Made by a program: the position numbers and the translations under genes. This document shows positions 23,081-34,949 of a stretch of DNA of 64,000 nucleotides, in pieces. The stretch comes from Diphasiastrum complanatum. Its lineage: Eukaryota; Streptophyta; Lycopodiopsida; Lycopodiales; Lycopodiaceae. A model generated the notes under the pieces. It was not told the DNA's origin and did no database searches. It worked only from the letters and a program-made list of their open reading frames with translations. Position 1 is the first letter of the stretch, and each line of letters opens with the position of its first letter. Location of the stretch: NCBI GenBank assembly GCA_029204225.1, contig CM055095.1:78191488-78255487 (forward strand). The letters are read 5' to 3'.

Positions 23081-23577
23081 TGTCATGCCCATGACTGGTC
23101 TCGAGTAGCGTGTCCACGCTAGGGACCGGTAGACCAACAACCCGTAAGCTAATTGTGACTATAAGAGAATTGGGGCCCTTATGTGTACATGGTCATAATT
23201 AATGGTTGTAGGCCTAAAACACTTTATGGTGGATTTGTATGGGTCTATCAGTGAGTCATTAGGGAACTGGATGACGTGGCCCAAATAGGCTGGAGAGGTG
23301 TCCAGTGAGGTGTCACAGTGCACTACTAGTGGTGCATGGGACTTGGAGGGTATAAGTATACTTGCTGGGCTCTCACTAGTGTATGCTTAATAGCATGACC
23401 GGTGGCAAGATGCTGCTGGTGTGATGCCATACTCCTCTCTGAGTGATTGATCCATAGCTTGGGGGCTAGATCCGTTCGATCTAGGTTTGGTTGGGTTGGT
23501 TTGTCCACCATCAGGTTCCCTTGTATAGCTTGTGATTGGCATGCTTAGAATAGGATCCTTGGATTGAGGACTTTCTA
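23081..23577 (+). repeat. Gypsy-3 5' LTR
   Basis: It runs from TGTCATGCCCATGACTGG to GAGGACTTTCTA. It matches the 3' LTR closely apart from a 13-bp segment (GCTTGGGGGCTAG region near 23458) absent from the other copy and scattered substitutions. A TATAAGTATA motif near 23351 may be its TATA box. Confidence 0.92.
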
Positions 23578-24734
23578 TTGGTATCAGAGCCAATTCTAAG
23601 CATGTTTTGCCATTGATTTGTGTCAGAACTTGGAATTCTATTGCAAGATGGAGGTTTGTTGAAACATGTTCCTTGGTGGATAGAGTCAACTTGATCTAAG
23701 TTTGGACTGAGATTTGTGGGTTGATGCAAGGAAGGAAATTCATGCCAGCAATATATTCTTTTGAGTAGTCTCCGATTGAGATTTTGGATGTGAAATAGCA
23801 ATCTTTAAGAAATATTCTCTCTTAGAGGATAACCAAGTTACAAGATTCTCGGTTATGAAAGTGTTGTGTACAGATCAGGACTCATCTGTAGAGATATGGC
23901 ATGTAGTGAATCTTTGTAGGATCATTAACCTTTTGTACAAACTACTAATCATGTGGATCTACAAAGTATTTCGAAAACTAAGTTTTTATGCATGCATAAA
24001 CTAGTTGTTGATACATAGGCATATTGATGAGAATTGTGTTTAAGACAATTTCTTGTTGGGTGAGTAATTTCTCATTGAGAATTGCTTATTGACCTAGAAA
24101 TGATCTAGAATCAGATTAAATGTGGTGTTTTGGTACCACACCAAGACATTTAAATATTTTCTAAATCCGATACAACTAACTGAGTCAAGAGCATTACTTT
24201 TGAGCTAGTTGTGGAAAATCAACAATAGTAATCTTACTTATGGATATAATTGTTGAAAGGTATTGCTTATAAGTCACATCATTTATGAGTCATTTTGGAT
24301 TCATTTACTGATGGGTGTGCATAGAATACACGAGAACTTTTGAGCCTTATCTTTTCCCGTTTGGAATAGATGGATTGCTATCCTGGAAGACTCAGGAGAG
24401 TTGGATAGTTGTTTGCCAAAAGTTAGAACTTCACGTAATGAGGTTCCGATGAATCTTAAGTTATTTTAGATTAGTTTTAGATTACAATCCTTATATTGGC
24501 ACCGTGTGTGAGTTGTAAACGTCTGGAACTTTTCTGATGGAAAGGACTTTGTGAGCAGCTCATGTGTCTTTTAAGAATTGTATTGCACTCTTATGATATG
24601 GTATGGTCTCAAGAATCTGGATAGTGGAGATTGGTGAATCATAACTCTGATTCTAAGATATACCTAAATAGGAGGAGATTGTGTTCACGGTAGGTTATCA
24701 CGGATGAATAAACAAGATAGTGGAATTTTGGTAA

Positions 24735-25620
24735 TGATTGGCCATCTTACCAAATCGACTATGTTTATTTGGGTAAAGACCAAGTAATTATTTGAGTATT
24801 TGTTTTGGCTTTACAGATTACCAAAGTGGCATTATGAACATTCGTGATCCAAAGTTCACCAGTCACTTTTGGTCGGTCGTATTCGCTAAACTAGAGACGA
24901 CACTGAGTTTGGGTTCTTCTGATCATCCTGAGACGGATGGACAGATGGAAAGAACAAATTAGATGATGGAACAAATGCTTCGGGCATATGTTTCCAGATG
25001 GAAATTTGCCTATAACTATAGTAAGCATTTGGCTATCGGATATAGCTCGTGCATGCCTACGTATAGTTTTGAACCTATATCACCCATTGCGGTAGAGACT
25101 CGGGCGTTCAAGTTTCAGAAAGTAGCGGATTTTCTACATGATATGCAAGAAATGTTACAGATTGCACGTGAAAATGTCCAGAGTGCCCAAGATTGGGACA
25201 GACATTATGCAAATCTGAAAAGATCACCGAGAGACTTCCAAGTAGGAGATTGGGTATATTTGAAAATCCCAAAGGATTCAAGTGTAATGCATACCGGCAA
25301 GCATTATAAGGTGTCCCCTAGATATAGAGGACCATTTAAAATCTTGAAAAAGATTGGATCCTTAGCTTACAAATTGGAACTCCCGGATGGATCTCAAGTG
25401 CATCCCGTATTTCATGTAAGCCATCTCTGAAAGAGTCTACGTGAAGGAGAGCATCTTGGATCTGGAGATCGATTGGACCTGTTGGATGAATCATCGAGTG
25501 TGTCTCCGCTTGAACCCGGAAAGTTCTTGGATACAAGAACTAAATGATTGTGAAATCGTATAGTTACCAAGTATTTGGTTCGATGGAAGGGATGTACAGA
25601 CGATGATGATTCCTGGTAAC
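24735..25620 (+). pseudogene. Gypsy-3 integrase and chromodomain remnant
   Basis: The integrase core starts near 24735 (HLTKSTMFIWVKTK, then LYRLPKWHYEH). It continues at 24843 with RDPKFTSHFW and DHPETDGQMERTN, the usual second Asp and the Asn/Glu helix region. A stop at 24960 interrupts it. 24963-25430 encodes the C-terminal part, with VGDWVYLKIP, YRGPFKILKKIG (GPY/F module) and VHPVFHVSHL. A chromodomain-like tail in another state of decay follows (KYLVRWKGC then DDDSW, to about 25620). Chromoviral integrases insert cDNA, and the chromodomain steers target choice. Confidence 0.85.
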
Positions 25621-25691
25621 AGGAAGGAAGCTTAAGGAGGAACTTTCCCAGTTTAAGTTCTAAGGACAGAACTTGAATAAGGGGGGAAGAA

Positions 25692-26176
25692 TGTCATGAC
25701 CATGACTGGTCTCGAGTAGCGTGTCCATGCTAGGGACCGAGAGACCAACAACCCGTAAGTTAATTGTGACTATAAGGGAATTGGGGCCCTTATGTGTACA
25801 TGTTCATACTTAATGGTTGTAGGCCTAAAACACTTGATGGTGGATTTGTATGGGTCTATCAGTGAGTCATTAGAAAACTGGATGATGTGGCCCAGATAGG
25901 CTACAGAGGTGTCCAGTGAGGTGTCACGGTGCACTACTAGTGGTGCATGGGCCTTGGAGGGTATAAGTATACTTGTTGGGCTCTCACTAGTGTATGCTTA
26001 ATAGCATGACCGGTGGCAGAATGCTTCTGGTGTGATGCCTCATTCCTCTCCGAGTGATTGATCCATAGATCCGTTTGATCTAGGTTTCGTTGGGTTGGTT
26101 TGTCCACCATCAAGCTCCCTTGTATTGTTTGTGTTTGGCATGCTTAGAATAGGATCCTTGTATTGAGGACTTTATA
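25692..26176 (+). repeat. Gypsy-3 3' LTR
   Basis: It begins TGTCATGACCATGACTGG directly after the polypurine tract and ends GAGGACTTTATA before the target duplication GCCAA. Confidence 0.92.
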
Positions 26177-26181
26177 GCCAA

Positions 26182-26875
26182 CTTCTCAAGCAAGGGAAAG
26201 GCAAAGTCAAAGAAGAAGATCCAACACAAAGAGACCAAGAATGATGATCAACCATCAAGCTCCAAAGGTGGAAAGAAGAACAAAGCCAAACTCAAGTGCT
26301 TCTTTTGTGGAAAGAAAGGGCACTTTGCATCTGAGTGTTTCAAGAAGAAGAATGCACAAGGAGAGAGCAAACAAGGCAACCTCACTCTTCAGGAAGATGA
26401 GGATGAAGTGGATTCATCCTTGATGGCTTCTACATCAACATCAAAGAGCTACTCCAATGACACATGGTGGATTGATAGTGGGGCTACTTCCCACATGACA
26501 TTCCAAAAGGATTTTTTCTCAGCTCTTGTAACTTTTGTAGGTTGTAAAAAGTCTATTCTAACAGCAAGTGATCAAGAATGTAGAATAGATGGAGCGGGAA
26601 CTATTCCCTTAAGTCTTGGATCCTCTAAAAGAGTAGATCTTGATAATGTACTCTATGTTCCTACACTCACTAAGAATTTGTTAAGTGTAGGACAATAGAT
26701 GGATGATGGCTTAGATGTCCATTTTAAGCAAGGAGTTTGCTCCATAATGATGAATAATACTTGCATTGTAAAGGGATTCAAGCAAGGAAGGCTTTTTAAG
26801 CTTGATGCTAATGTTTTTCTTGGAAGTGTGAACATGGTGAAGGAGGAGCTCAATCAAGTGGAGCTTTGGCATAAG
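26182..26875 (+). pseudogene. Copia-outer gag zinc knuckle and protease
   Basis: In frame with the gag stub before 23081, this segment carries a Lys-rich linker. It then has C-F-F-C-G-K-K-G-H-F-A-S-E-C (26302-26343), a canonical CX2CX4HX4C knuckle for RNA binding. The protease follows with WWIDSGATSHMT, where DSGA is the catalytic aspartate motif, and NVLYVPTLTKNLLSVGQ. A stop at 26697 precedes the GAG-pre-integrase start (VELWHK), where the next insertion lies. Confidence 0.88.
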
Positions 26876-27708
26876 TGTGGAAAAGAGTACAAAAAGGACC
26901 AAGAGTGGATCCTAATTTGATCCTCAAGAGGGATTGGTTGTCAGATTACTTGATCTATCAATCTACTTCAGATTAAGATCAATCTAGATCAATTCTAGAC
27001 ACAAAATCCTAACAAGAACAATCATTAATTGAAGGTAAATGTACTTTCTAGTTTCACACGTGTGAAACACAGTCTGAGTACGGACTCCAACTTGAAAATC
27101 AAGTACACATGGATAGAACCTCAAAACAATCAAAACAAATGTAGACAAATGGAGAGAATCACTCAAAATTACTTCCAAAACCAAGATTGGTGTCTCACAC
27201 TGATTATGGCCAAATGTGGCTCTATATATACAATAAGTGGGAGCTCGTGGTACTAATCATCCCTCTAATCCCACATGTGTGAAGGTGCTTTTTCATATGA
27301 TGATTCATCATGCAAAACTGACACTTGGACAAAACCTTCTATTTTGAGCACTTTTGGTCTATTTTCCTTCTATATGGAGATCTACTTGGAAATCTTCTAG
27401 AAGTCAAAATTATCCTACTTCAGCTTATTCCACACGTGTGATCTGTCCTATACACATGGGATATGACACCTAACCAAAGGATGTGGCTCATGCAATCAAT
27501 AGATTGATGCCATGTGTCATATGTCTAGAAAACTAGTTTTTGGCCTTTTTAGCCACTAGAACTTGAATTAAATCATATGTACATCCTATATGATTATGGT
27601 ACATGACAATTACACTAGTTTCACACGTGGGAACAGGCTCCACACATGTGTGTTTATCTATATACAAGATTTTTGGCCTCTACCAAGCTTATTTTTGCAT
27701 TTTTCGCA
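26876..27708 (-). repeat. Family C 3' LTR (833 bp)
   Basis: It is nearly identical to 31346-32178. It carries a minus-strand TATA box (complement of 27221-27230) and several CACGTG-centred palindromes, the best being GTTTCACACGTGTGAAAC at 27051-27068. Confidence 0.92.
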
Positions 27709-27839
27709 CTCCTCAAAAACCTAGCTTGGTAGATTTAGCTTGATGGAAAACATGATGATCTTGAACTTGACTCCATGGGCTGAATTGTTCTTTGCTGGTT
27801 CAAAAGGTGTAAAGATCAACCATTGAGCTTGATGTTGAT

Positions 27840-29369
27840 CTGAAATCACCATATCCATGATAGTGCTTCTTTGATGTTGACATCTTTGATGAACTTGAGA
27901 GCTTTGCACCATCCTAGCATCTTCAAAATTGATTCGTTCCAAATTTCATGTAGATGCTTGACTTTGAGGCTTGCTCCTTCTTCATGTGCATGCTCCTCCA
28001 TGAGAAAATAAAGATTTCTTCTTGACTTATTAGGATCACAAAGATCTAACATCATGTTACCATGATCTAGAGAATTAGACTTATCCAAATTGGCAAGACT
28101 ATGCATGCTATAATAACAAAGTGTTTGCATCATATCTTCATGCTTGTTTACCATGCTAATCTTAGATCCAATGAGGCTAAATACTTCATTATGGAGATAA
28201 GTGTCTTTAGAAGATGATTCACTTACTCTCATAAAGAGTTTACAATTTGCCTCAATACAAATTTTCAAACTATGAGTGAACAAATCACTTTTGCTCTTAC
28301 ATGACTCAAGAGCATACATTTCATGAAATAACCATTTGCTTTCTAATTGATTTAAAATCAATTTCAACCTTTTAAGAACATCATCTATGTTCTCAAGAGA
28401 GACTTCATACTCAACTAGTATGGCTTTACTCCAATTTTGAGATGCAATGATCTCACTAAATTAAATTGATTTATCAAATGACATAAGAGAAGTAAGTATG
28501 AGATGAATACCACATGAGATATGCTCATCTTTCCCTTGAAATGTGAGCCACATGGAATCAACCATATTTCTTGAGTTTCTTTTTGGAATCACAACTTGAG
28601 AAGGTCTCTCCTCCTCAATCCTTGGCACACTTGAACATTGAGATGATTCTTTAAGATCCTCTTCATGGTGCTCCTTCTTGATGGAAATCTGAGACCTCCA
28701 TGTCTCATAATGATCACAACAACTATGACCACACAATATGCACGCCCTATGATTATCAAAATTACTCATGGTAGAAACATAAGTCCAAAAATCACCACAA
28801 CTTGGCATGATTTTTCTAATATTGAAATCAAAAGGCATTTCCATCTCAATAAGGCTAACTACTTGCTTATGGATATAAGTGTCCACTTTGGATGCTTCAC
28901 TTATTCTCATAAGAAGTTTACAACTTGCCTTTAAGATTGAAAACTTACAATTTTCATCTTTATGAATGAACACATCATTCATGATCTTATTGAAACCAAA
29001 TGATCCTACATTATGAAGATATTTCCATTTCCTTGACTTCATAACTAATGTAAGCTTACAAGGAAAACATATTTTGCTATCTTTTAAGGCATCACAGTCA
29101 ACTAGTATTGCCTTAATCCACCTTTGAGATACAAAAATCTCTTCAAAGCAAAATGGTTCTTCATAAGCTGAGACGACAACATAAATGAAACTATTTTCAT
29201 TTTGTGATTGCTCCTTATTCTTGATTGATTTCTCTTGGATAATAACAATAAGTTTGAACTTATCTAAAGTTCCAAGCAAAATACTTTCCAAGGACATAAT
29301 ATAAATCCAAGTTACTTTCATGAAAGTGACATCTATCTTTGCATCTTGAACCAAACAATGCACTTCCAA
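27840..29369 (-). pseudogene. Family C long protein with duplicated module
   Basis: Minus-strand frames 29369-28461 (302 codons) and 28367-27846 (173 codons) are split by a stop near 28460 and were probably one protein of about 500 residues. Two copies of a module are visible. The first has EEPFCFEEIFVSQRWIKAIL and later CKLLMRISEASKVDTYIHKQ. The second has DKSICFSEIIASQNWSKAIL and later CKLFMRVSESSSKDTYLHNE. The EPFCFEE..SQ.W start of each looks like the N-terminal block of copia reverse transcriptase (EPSCFEEAMESQEWRDAM in copia-outer), but no YVDD motif follows. The function is unknown. Confidence 0.65.
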
Positions 29370-29399
29370 ATGAAAAATTTCAAAAGATTTGACATGTGT

Positions 29400-29756
29400 T
29401 GTGATGGACTCTTGAAGACAAATCTTGCAAGTCCTTGTGAGACTCCAAGCCTAATTCCCCTTTCCACAAAGGAAACACCTTTTCTTGGACTTGTCCTTCT
29501 TGTATTTGCATTTCGAACTTGAAGCTCCATCCTCTTCCTCGGCCCCGTTGCTTTGGTTCTTCTTGGATGGATTGGTCTTCTTTTTGTAGCATCTTGAGGA
29601 AAAATATCCTTCCTTGCCACAAAGGTTGCACTTAGAATCCTTTCTTTCCTTCAATAGGATGCCACCTATTGATGCTATGTGAATAAAAACCTGTGATATG
29701 AATCTACAAATGTAATTTGTGACTTTCAAAAGACTAGATTTGAACATCTTCAACAA
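29400..29756 (-). pseudogene. Family C gag-like protein with altered zinc knuckles
   Basis: The frame contains C-N-L-C-G-K-E-G-Y-F-S-S-R-C, a CX2CX4-Y-X4C knuckle in which the usual His is Tyr. A basic linker follows (KKKTNPSKKNQ) and then a second partial knuckle CFLCGKG. That second knuckle precedes a stop near 29450 and a continuation carrying RTCKI. It resembles the gag tail of copia elements. Loss of the His suggests decay or altered zinc binding. Confidence 0.7.
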
Positions 29757-31345
29757 TCTAGAAGGATCTGCAAAAGATCTAGCTCACAAACCTAAGAATC
29801 AATCTTCACAGTAATGACTAGTCACTTGGAAACTTTGCTTAAGACAAAAGCACACAATCTTTGAATCAAATCACTAAAGAAATCAGATCCAATCTCCTAT
29901 TGGACTCATCAAATACCAATGACTCTTTCTTTTAAAAGTTGAAATGGATATGAAAAAGATATGACACCTAGATTTTCCTTTTCACTTGACTAGTTCTCTC
30001 AACACTTCAGATTCTTGAACAAAAGACGAGTTTTGTTTCAAATACATGAAAATCAAACTTAATCACTTCTTTTGGACTCATTGTTGACCCAAATAATCTC
30101 ACACTTGAGATTTAGAATGAATTTGATTTGATTCGACAACAAACTAAACCACCAATTTTTCACGAAGCTTAGAAAATTAGGCAAATAGAGATTCACAAAG
30201 ATCTCAACCATGCATGAATACTCAAATATGGACTCCTCCTCATTCTAGACATCCAATGGGATCTCAAATTGACCCTCACACTCTCACAAAGAAAGTTGAA
30301 TAGAACTAATTTGAGTTTCATACATACTATGTCAATTTTTGCTCAGTAAATTGATTCAATCACGCCTATTGGATTCCACCAATTACTCTACCTCTTAAGA
30401 CTTGGAATGAAATTCAAAATCAAAAGTGGTGATTTTTCTCAATAAGATATTGTTCTTCAAAGAGCTAATGCCACTTAGAAATCTTTGATCACCTAGGAAG
30501 AGACAAACTCTCCACCAATAGCAACACATCATGAGCTTCTAGATCTTGCCCTCTACAAAGGAAGGAACTCTTAGAAAATTGGATCTCTCTCTACACATTT
30601 GCCATAGACACCTTAATGACTCTTTTCAAACCTTACAATCACTCAAACAAATTGATTAGGGTTGAACAATGTGACTTGGATCTTAATCGCTTTTCTAGAA
30701 CTCTCAATTGAAGCCAATCTATGTCAAATTCTACAAAAGATTTGCATAGATGCTCTATATGCACTAGAAACTCTCAAAGGTTTCACTTGGAGGACAAATC
30801 CAAAGATGTTTTCTAGCAAATTGATGCTTCTAAACTTGACCCTATCACTCTTGAACAAATCTAGAGTGATGGTACAATGGATTCTAACCTCTCACCTTGC
30901 ATATCACTCCTTAATCTATGATTTTTAGCAAAATCTCTCTTAACTTCAACATACACTCAAAAAATCAGAGAAGATCAATTAATGCACCTATTTCAAGCTT
31001 CAATTTTAATTTTTTGGCTGATCTAATCCAAGAACTAGTCAAGGGATTAGATTCTTTATAGAAAATGCTTGATTTTGCACCTAAAATCACTCAAATTGGG
31101 TATGTGAGTCAAATTCTACAAATTTTTGAAATTTCTCAGTCAAAACCAGAGCTATACGGCCTCACACGTGTGAAAAGGGTTCCTACAGCCCACAACAAGA
31201 TCTGGACCAAAATTTTTGAGGATAGCTATCAAATCCAACTCGCTACCCAAAATTTGACTAGTTTCCAAAAAACTGCTAATTTGGCTTTGATTTGGATTAA
31301 CCCTATCAATCTCAACCAAACCTCTTGTACTAGGCTCTGATACCA
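29757..31345 (-). other. Family C leader and primer-binding site
   Basis: About 1.6 kb separates the primer-binding site (31333-31345) from the zinc-knuckle frame. No frame longer than about 90 codons and no known domain was seen on the element's strand. A CTCACACGTGTGAAAAGG motif at 31161 repeats the LTR palindrome. The leader probably carries packaging signals; that is inference. Confidence 0.6.
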
Positions 31346-32178
31346 TGTGGAAAAAAGTACAAAAAGGACCAAGAGTGGATCCTAATCTGATCCTCAAGAG
31401 GGATTGGTTGTCAGATTACTTGATTCATCAATCTACTTCAGATTTAGATCAATCTAGATCAATTCTAGACACAAAATCCTAACAAGAACAATTATTAATT
31501 GAAGGTAAGTGTACTTTCTGGTTTCACACGTGTGAAAAATTGTCTGAGAACGGACTCCAACTTGAAAATCAAGTACACATAGATAGAACCTGAAAACAAT
31601 CAAAACAAATGTAGACAAATGGAGAGAATCACTCAAAATTGCTTCCAAAATCAAGATTGGTGTCTCACACTGATTATGGCCAAATGTGGCTCTATATATA
31701 CAATAAGTGGGAGCTCGTGGTACTAATCATCCCTCTGATCCCACATGTGTGAAGGTGCTTTGTCATATGATGATTCATCATGCAAAACTGACACTTGGAC
31801 AAAACCTTCTATTTTGAGCACTTTTGGTCTATTTTCCTTCTATATGGAGATCTACTTGGAAATCTTCTAGAACTCAAAATTTACCTACTTCAGCTTATTC
31901 CAAATGTGTGATCTGTCCTCTACACATGAGATATGACACCTAACCAAAGGATGTGGCTCATGCAATCAATAGGTTGATGCCATGTGTCATATGTCTAGAA
32001 AACTAGTTTTTGGCCTTTTTAGCCACTAGAACTTGAATTAAATCATATGTACATCCTATATGATTATGGTACATGACAAGTACACTAGTTTCACATGTGG
32101 GAACAGGCTCCACACATGTGTGTTTATCTATATACAAGATTTTTGGCCTCTACCAAGCTTATTTTTGCATTTTTCACA
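31346..32178 (-). repeat. Family C 5' LTR (833 bp)
   Basis: It has the same length as its partner and only scattered substitutions, pointing to a fairly recent insertion. It contains the minus-strand TATA box (31691-31700) and a TTTCACACGTGTGAAA palindrome at 31522-31537. Confidence 0.92.
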
Positions 32179-33700
32179 TAAGAGGTTGGGCCACCCCAAC
32201 TTCAAATATATGGAGATGCTATGCACCTAGGATCTTGCTCTCGGCCTTTCAAAGACACTCTCAAAGTGTGGAAAGAGTTGTGAATCTTGTAGCCTCTCAA
32301 AGACACACAAGCTACCTTTTGATATCTCTTCCACTAGATCTACAAAAGCATTAGATCTTATTCATAGTGATGTGCACTCTTTTTCTCAAGAATCTAATGG
32401 AGGTGCATCTATGTATGTATCTTTTATTGATGATTACTCTAGATACACTTGGATTGAACTTTTGGATTCCAAAAGTAAAGTGTTTGAAGCTTTCGTTAAG
32501 TTTAAAACTCTAGTTGAAAATCAACTTGATGCTAGAATTAAAGTATTGAGGAGTGATAATGGTGGAGAGTATATCTCCACCAAGATGATAGAGTTTTGTA
32601 ATCCAATGGCATTAAGAGAGAACTTACATGTACTTATAATCCTCAACAAAATTGAATAGTCGAGAGGATGAATAGAACACTATGTGAGTGTGCTAAGGCT
32701 TTAAGGTTAGATGCATCTCTACCTAAGTCCTTTTGGGGAGAGGCTATTATTTGTGCAACTTATTTGTGTAATAGATTGCCATGTAAGCCCATGGGAGGCA
32801 TAACATCTTATGAGGCTCTATTTTGGAAGAAGCCGAATCTTAAAGATCTAAGAATTTTCGGATCTACTTGCTATGTTTTTTAAGCATTAGATACAAGAAA
32901 AAAGGATGATCCTACTTCTATTAAAGGGATCTTTGCTGGTTATGCTGAAAATAGCAAAGGATATAGAGTCTATAATCATGTCACTAAGAAAATTTTAGTG
33001 AGTAGAGATGTTACTTTTGATGAAGGTAACTACTTCAAGTTGAATGAGAAAGCTTCTAATCGATCTTATGTCAAGGATCTTGTAAGGTTTGAGGAGGAGC
33101 CTACATGTGTTCAAGATCTTGAAGATCCATCTCAAGATTCGAGGACTCCGAGGAGATCTACAAGGAGGAAGGCCGAGCCCTCAAGGCTCACCTATGTTGA
33201 CAAAGGTGAACAAAGGGGAGATGTACATTCACTTACCTCTTACATTTTTCTAACTTCTATGTTTGATGAGCCAAGTTGCTTTGAAGAAGCTATGGAGTCA
33301 CAAGAATGGAGGGATGCCATGCAAAAGGAGTATGATGCTCTTATGGAGAATCATACATGGAAGCTTGTGGATCTTCCTCAAGGAAGAAAGCCACTTGAGT
33401 GCAAATGGATCTATAGATTGAAGTACAATCAAGATGGGAGCATCAACAAACACAAGGCAAGGCTAGTGGCAAAGGGGTTTTTGCAAACCAAGGGAGTAGA
33501 CTTCGATGAAACTTTTGCTCCTGTTGCTAAGCTAGTTTCCATAAGGTTGATTATTTCTCTTGCAACTACTTTCAATTGGCCTCTATTTCAACTTGATGTG
33601 ACTAATGCTTTTCTGAATGGATATTTGGAAGAGGAGATTTTCATGAGGCAACCCGAGGGCTTCATCAAAGAAGATCAAGAGGAAAAAGTGTGCTTGTTGC
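32179..33700 (+). pseudogene. Copia-outer integrase and truncated reverse transcriptase
   Basis: It resumes as RLGHPNFKYMEML and CESC (the HHCC zinc region). Then come DLIHSDVHS, FIDDYSRYTWIEL and RSDNGGEYIS, which supply integrase Asp residues. After frame breaks near 32600-32670 it continues NRTLCECAKALRLDASLPKS. The reverse transcriptase start is W-K-L-V-D-L-P, KWIYRLKYNQDGSINKHKAR, DETFAPVAKL and QLDVTNAFLNGYLEEEIFM. It is cut after EEKVCLL near 33695, before the YVDD box. Stops at 32656 and 32881 show decay. Confidence 0.88.
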
Positions 33701-34037
33701 TAAACATTCCGGGTATCCAAGAGCAGATTGTCAAGGTCTAGCTGTTGGATTTTCTCCATGCTTTGGTTCTCGATATCCCATTCGGGCATACCGTTGCTGA
33801 ATTATCTGAGGATTGAAATTGCAAAAAGCAGTCTCATGATGAGGCATGGCATACACTGATTTCCATTCATTTTTTCAATTGAGGACACTCATTCACTGTA
33901 CAAATAGAACACCAGACATTTTCCCTGGTAGGAAAAGTCTTCACAAACTTTTCAGATTCCTTGTTTGCTTGTCCGTGGAAATCTTCCAATGTTTTGATCT
34001 TCTCATCAAATTGCGAGTGCAACTTTTTCATCTATTT

Positions 34038-34703
34038 CTATTGGTTCTTCCCGAGTTTCTCGAACTCATTGAGCATCATTTCTGTAGTAGTGTTGGCATT
34101 CATTGATGCAATAGTGGTGGATGTCGTAGTAGTCTGCCCTGCTGTATAAGGCAACATACTGATATTCGGCTCATCCTCTGAATCTTCATCCTCCTCCCGA
34201 ATTGCATCATCCATAGCATTTTGCAAGAGTGCATACTCATTATAGCGTTTCAACGTCTGATTTGTTTAGGTAAACCTGACAAAAACCACATAATCATGGC
34301 ATTTTTTTTAATTAGCTCAGGTTCGCACTCAGATCTGAGGCATTTTTAATCTCGAACCATTTTTTGCTTTCCCATTTTAATTTTACTTAAAAGTAGGAAA
34401 AGGTCATCCATAAACTTTCGAGGTTTGAACCGTGTGATAAGGGCTCGTTTAACAACCTTCCAATCTGTACGTTCAGTTTCATCTTGATTATTACCAATCT
34501 TGTGTTGCGCCTGTTAAGGCCATAGGAAAAAAATTAAGTTTAACTTGAGAGAAAATTTTGCCATAGACTTCACAGGATTCAACATAGATCTGAAGAAATC
34601 TAACTGGATCTATTAATCCATTATATTTGGATAGATCCAAATGGGGTGCTCTTCTAAAAATGATTGTATTGACTTCCTGAGGAGCACTTCTAAGGACAGC
34701 CAT
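34038..34703 (-). pseudogene. Family D gag remnants
   Basis: 34703-34491 encodes a capsid-type block, with LDLSKYNGLIDPVRFLQIYV followed by ESCEVYGK. This is the same block as in gypsy-1 gag (LDLLKFDGSSDPQRFLQIFE), so the two families share a gag ancestor. 34253-34038 is an acidic piece (MKRYNEYALLQNAMDDAIRE) likely from a later part of the polyprotein. Frames are broken between them. Confidence 0.7.
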
Positions 34704-34949
34704 CTTATAAAATTCAAATCAAGCAGACAATGAGATTGGATCTAGATTTTTCAATCAAAACTATCTCAAATCATATCTGCTAGATCTATTCCAGTTTTCA
34801 AGAATATGATTTCTATATCATGAAAAAGATTTCGAAATTCAATCAATTGATACTTCTCAAAAGATGAAAAAATTCTCAGAATCCAAATCAGAATGTATCA
34901 GATTTGATCTAAATTTTGACAGAGACTTGATCTGAAAAATTAGAACCTA

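Larger units (their letters stand above)
23081..26176 (+). mobile_element. Gypsy-3: internally deleted chromovirus with TSD GCCAA
   Basis: LTRs of 497 and 485 bp (23081-23577, 25692-26176) bracket a 2.1-kb internal region. GCCAA at 23076-23080 is repeated at 26177-26181. A TTGGTATCAGAGCC primer-binding site (23578) and the polypurine tract AAGGGGGGAAGAA (25679-25691) are both present. Only integrase and a decayed chromodomain remain; gag, protease and reverse transcriptase are gone. It is therefore non-autonomous. It sits inside the copia-outer gag frame. Confidence 0.92.
26876..32178 (-). mobile_element. Family C: complete non-autonomous LTR element, 5.3 kb
   Basis: Two 833-bp LTRs (26876-27708 and 31346-32178) run in the same direction, with ends TG..CA. 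The host frame reads LWHK before and RLGHPN after, and ATAAG (26871-26875) is repeated around the right end. The primer-binding site GGCTCTGATACCA (31333-31345, complement TGGTATCAGAGCC) lies beside the right LTR and a purine tract (TTTTTGAGGAG) beside the left, so transcription is on the minus strand. It encodes a zinc-knuckle protein and a long unfamiliar protein but no recognisable intact pol. Confidence 0.9.
23030..33700 (+). mobile_element. Copia-outer: Ty1/copia element broken by two nested insertions
   Basis: Gag, protease, integrase and reverse-transcriptase pieces lie in correct order on the plus strand at about 23040-23080, 26177-26875 and 32179-33700. The reading frame continues exactly across each insertion when one target duplication is removed. 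No LTR of its own was found: the 5' end is lost in the CACTA-like region and the 3' end is cut within reverse transcriptase near 33700. Confidence 0.85.
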
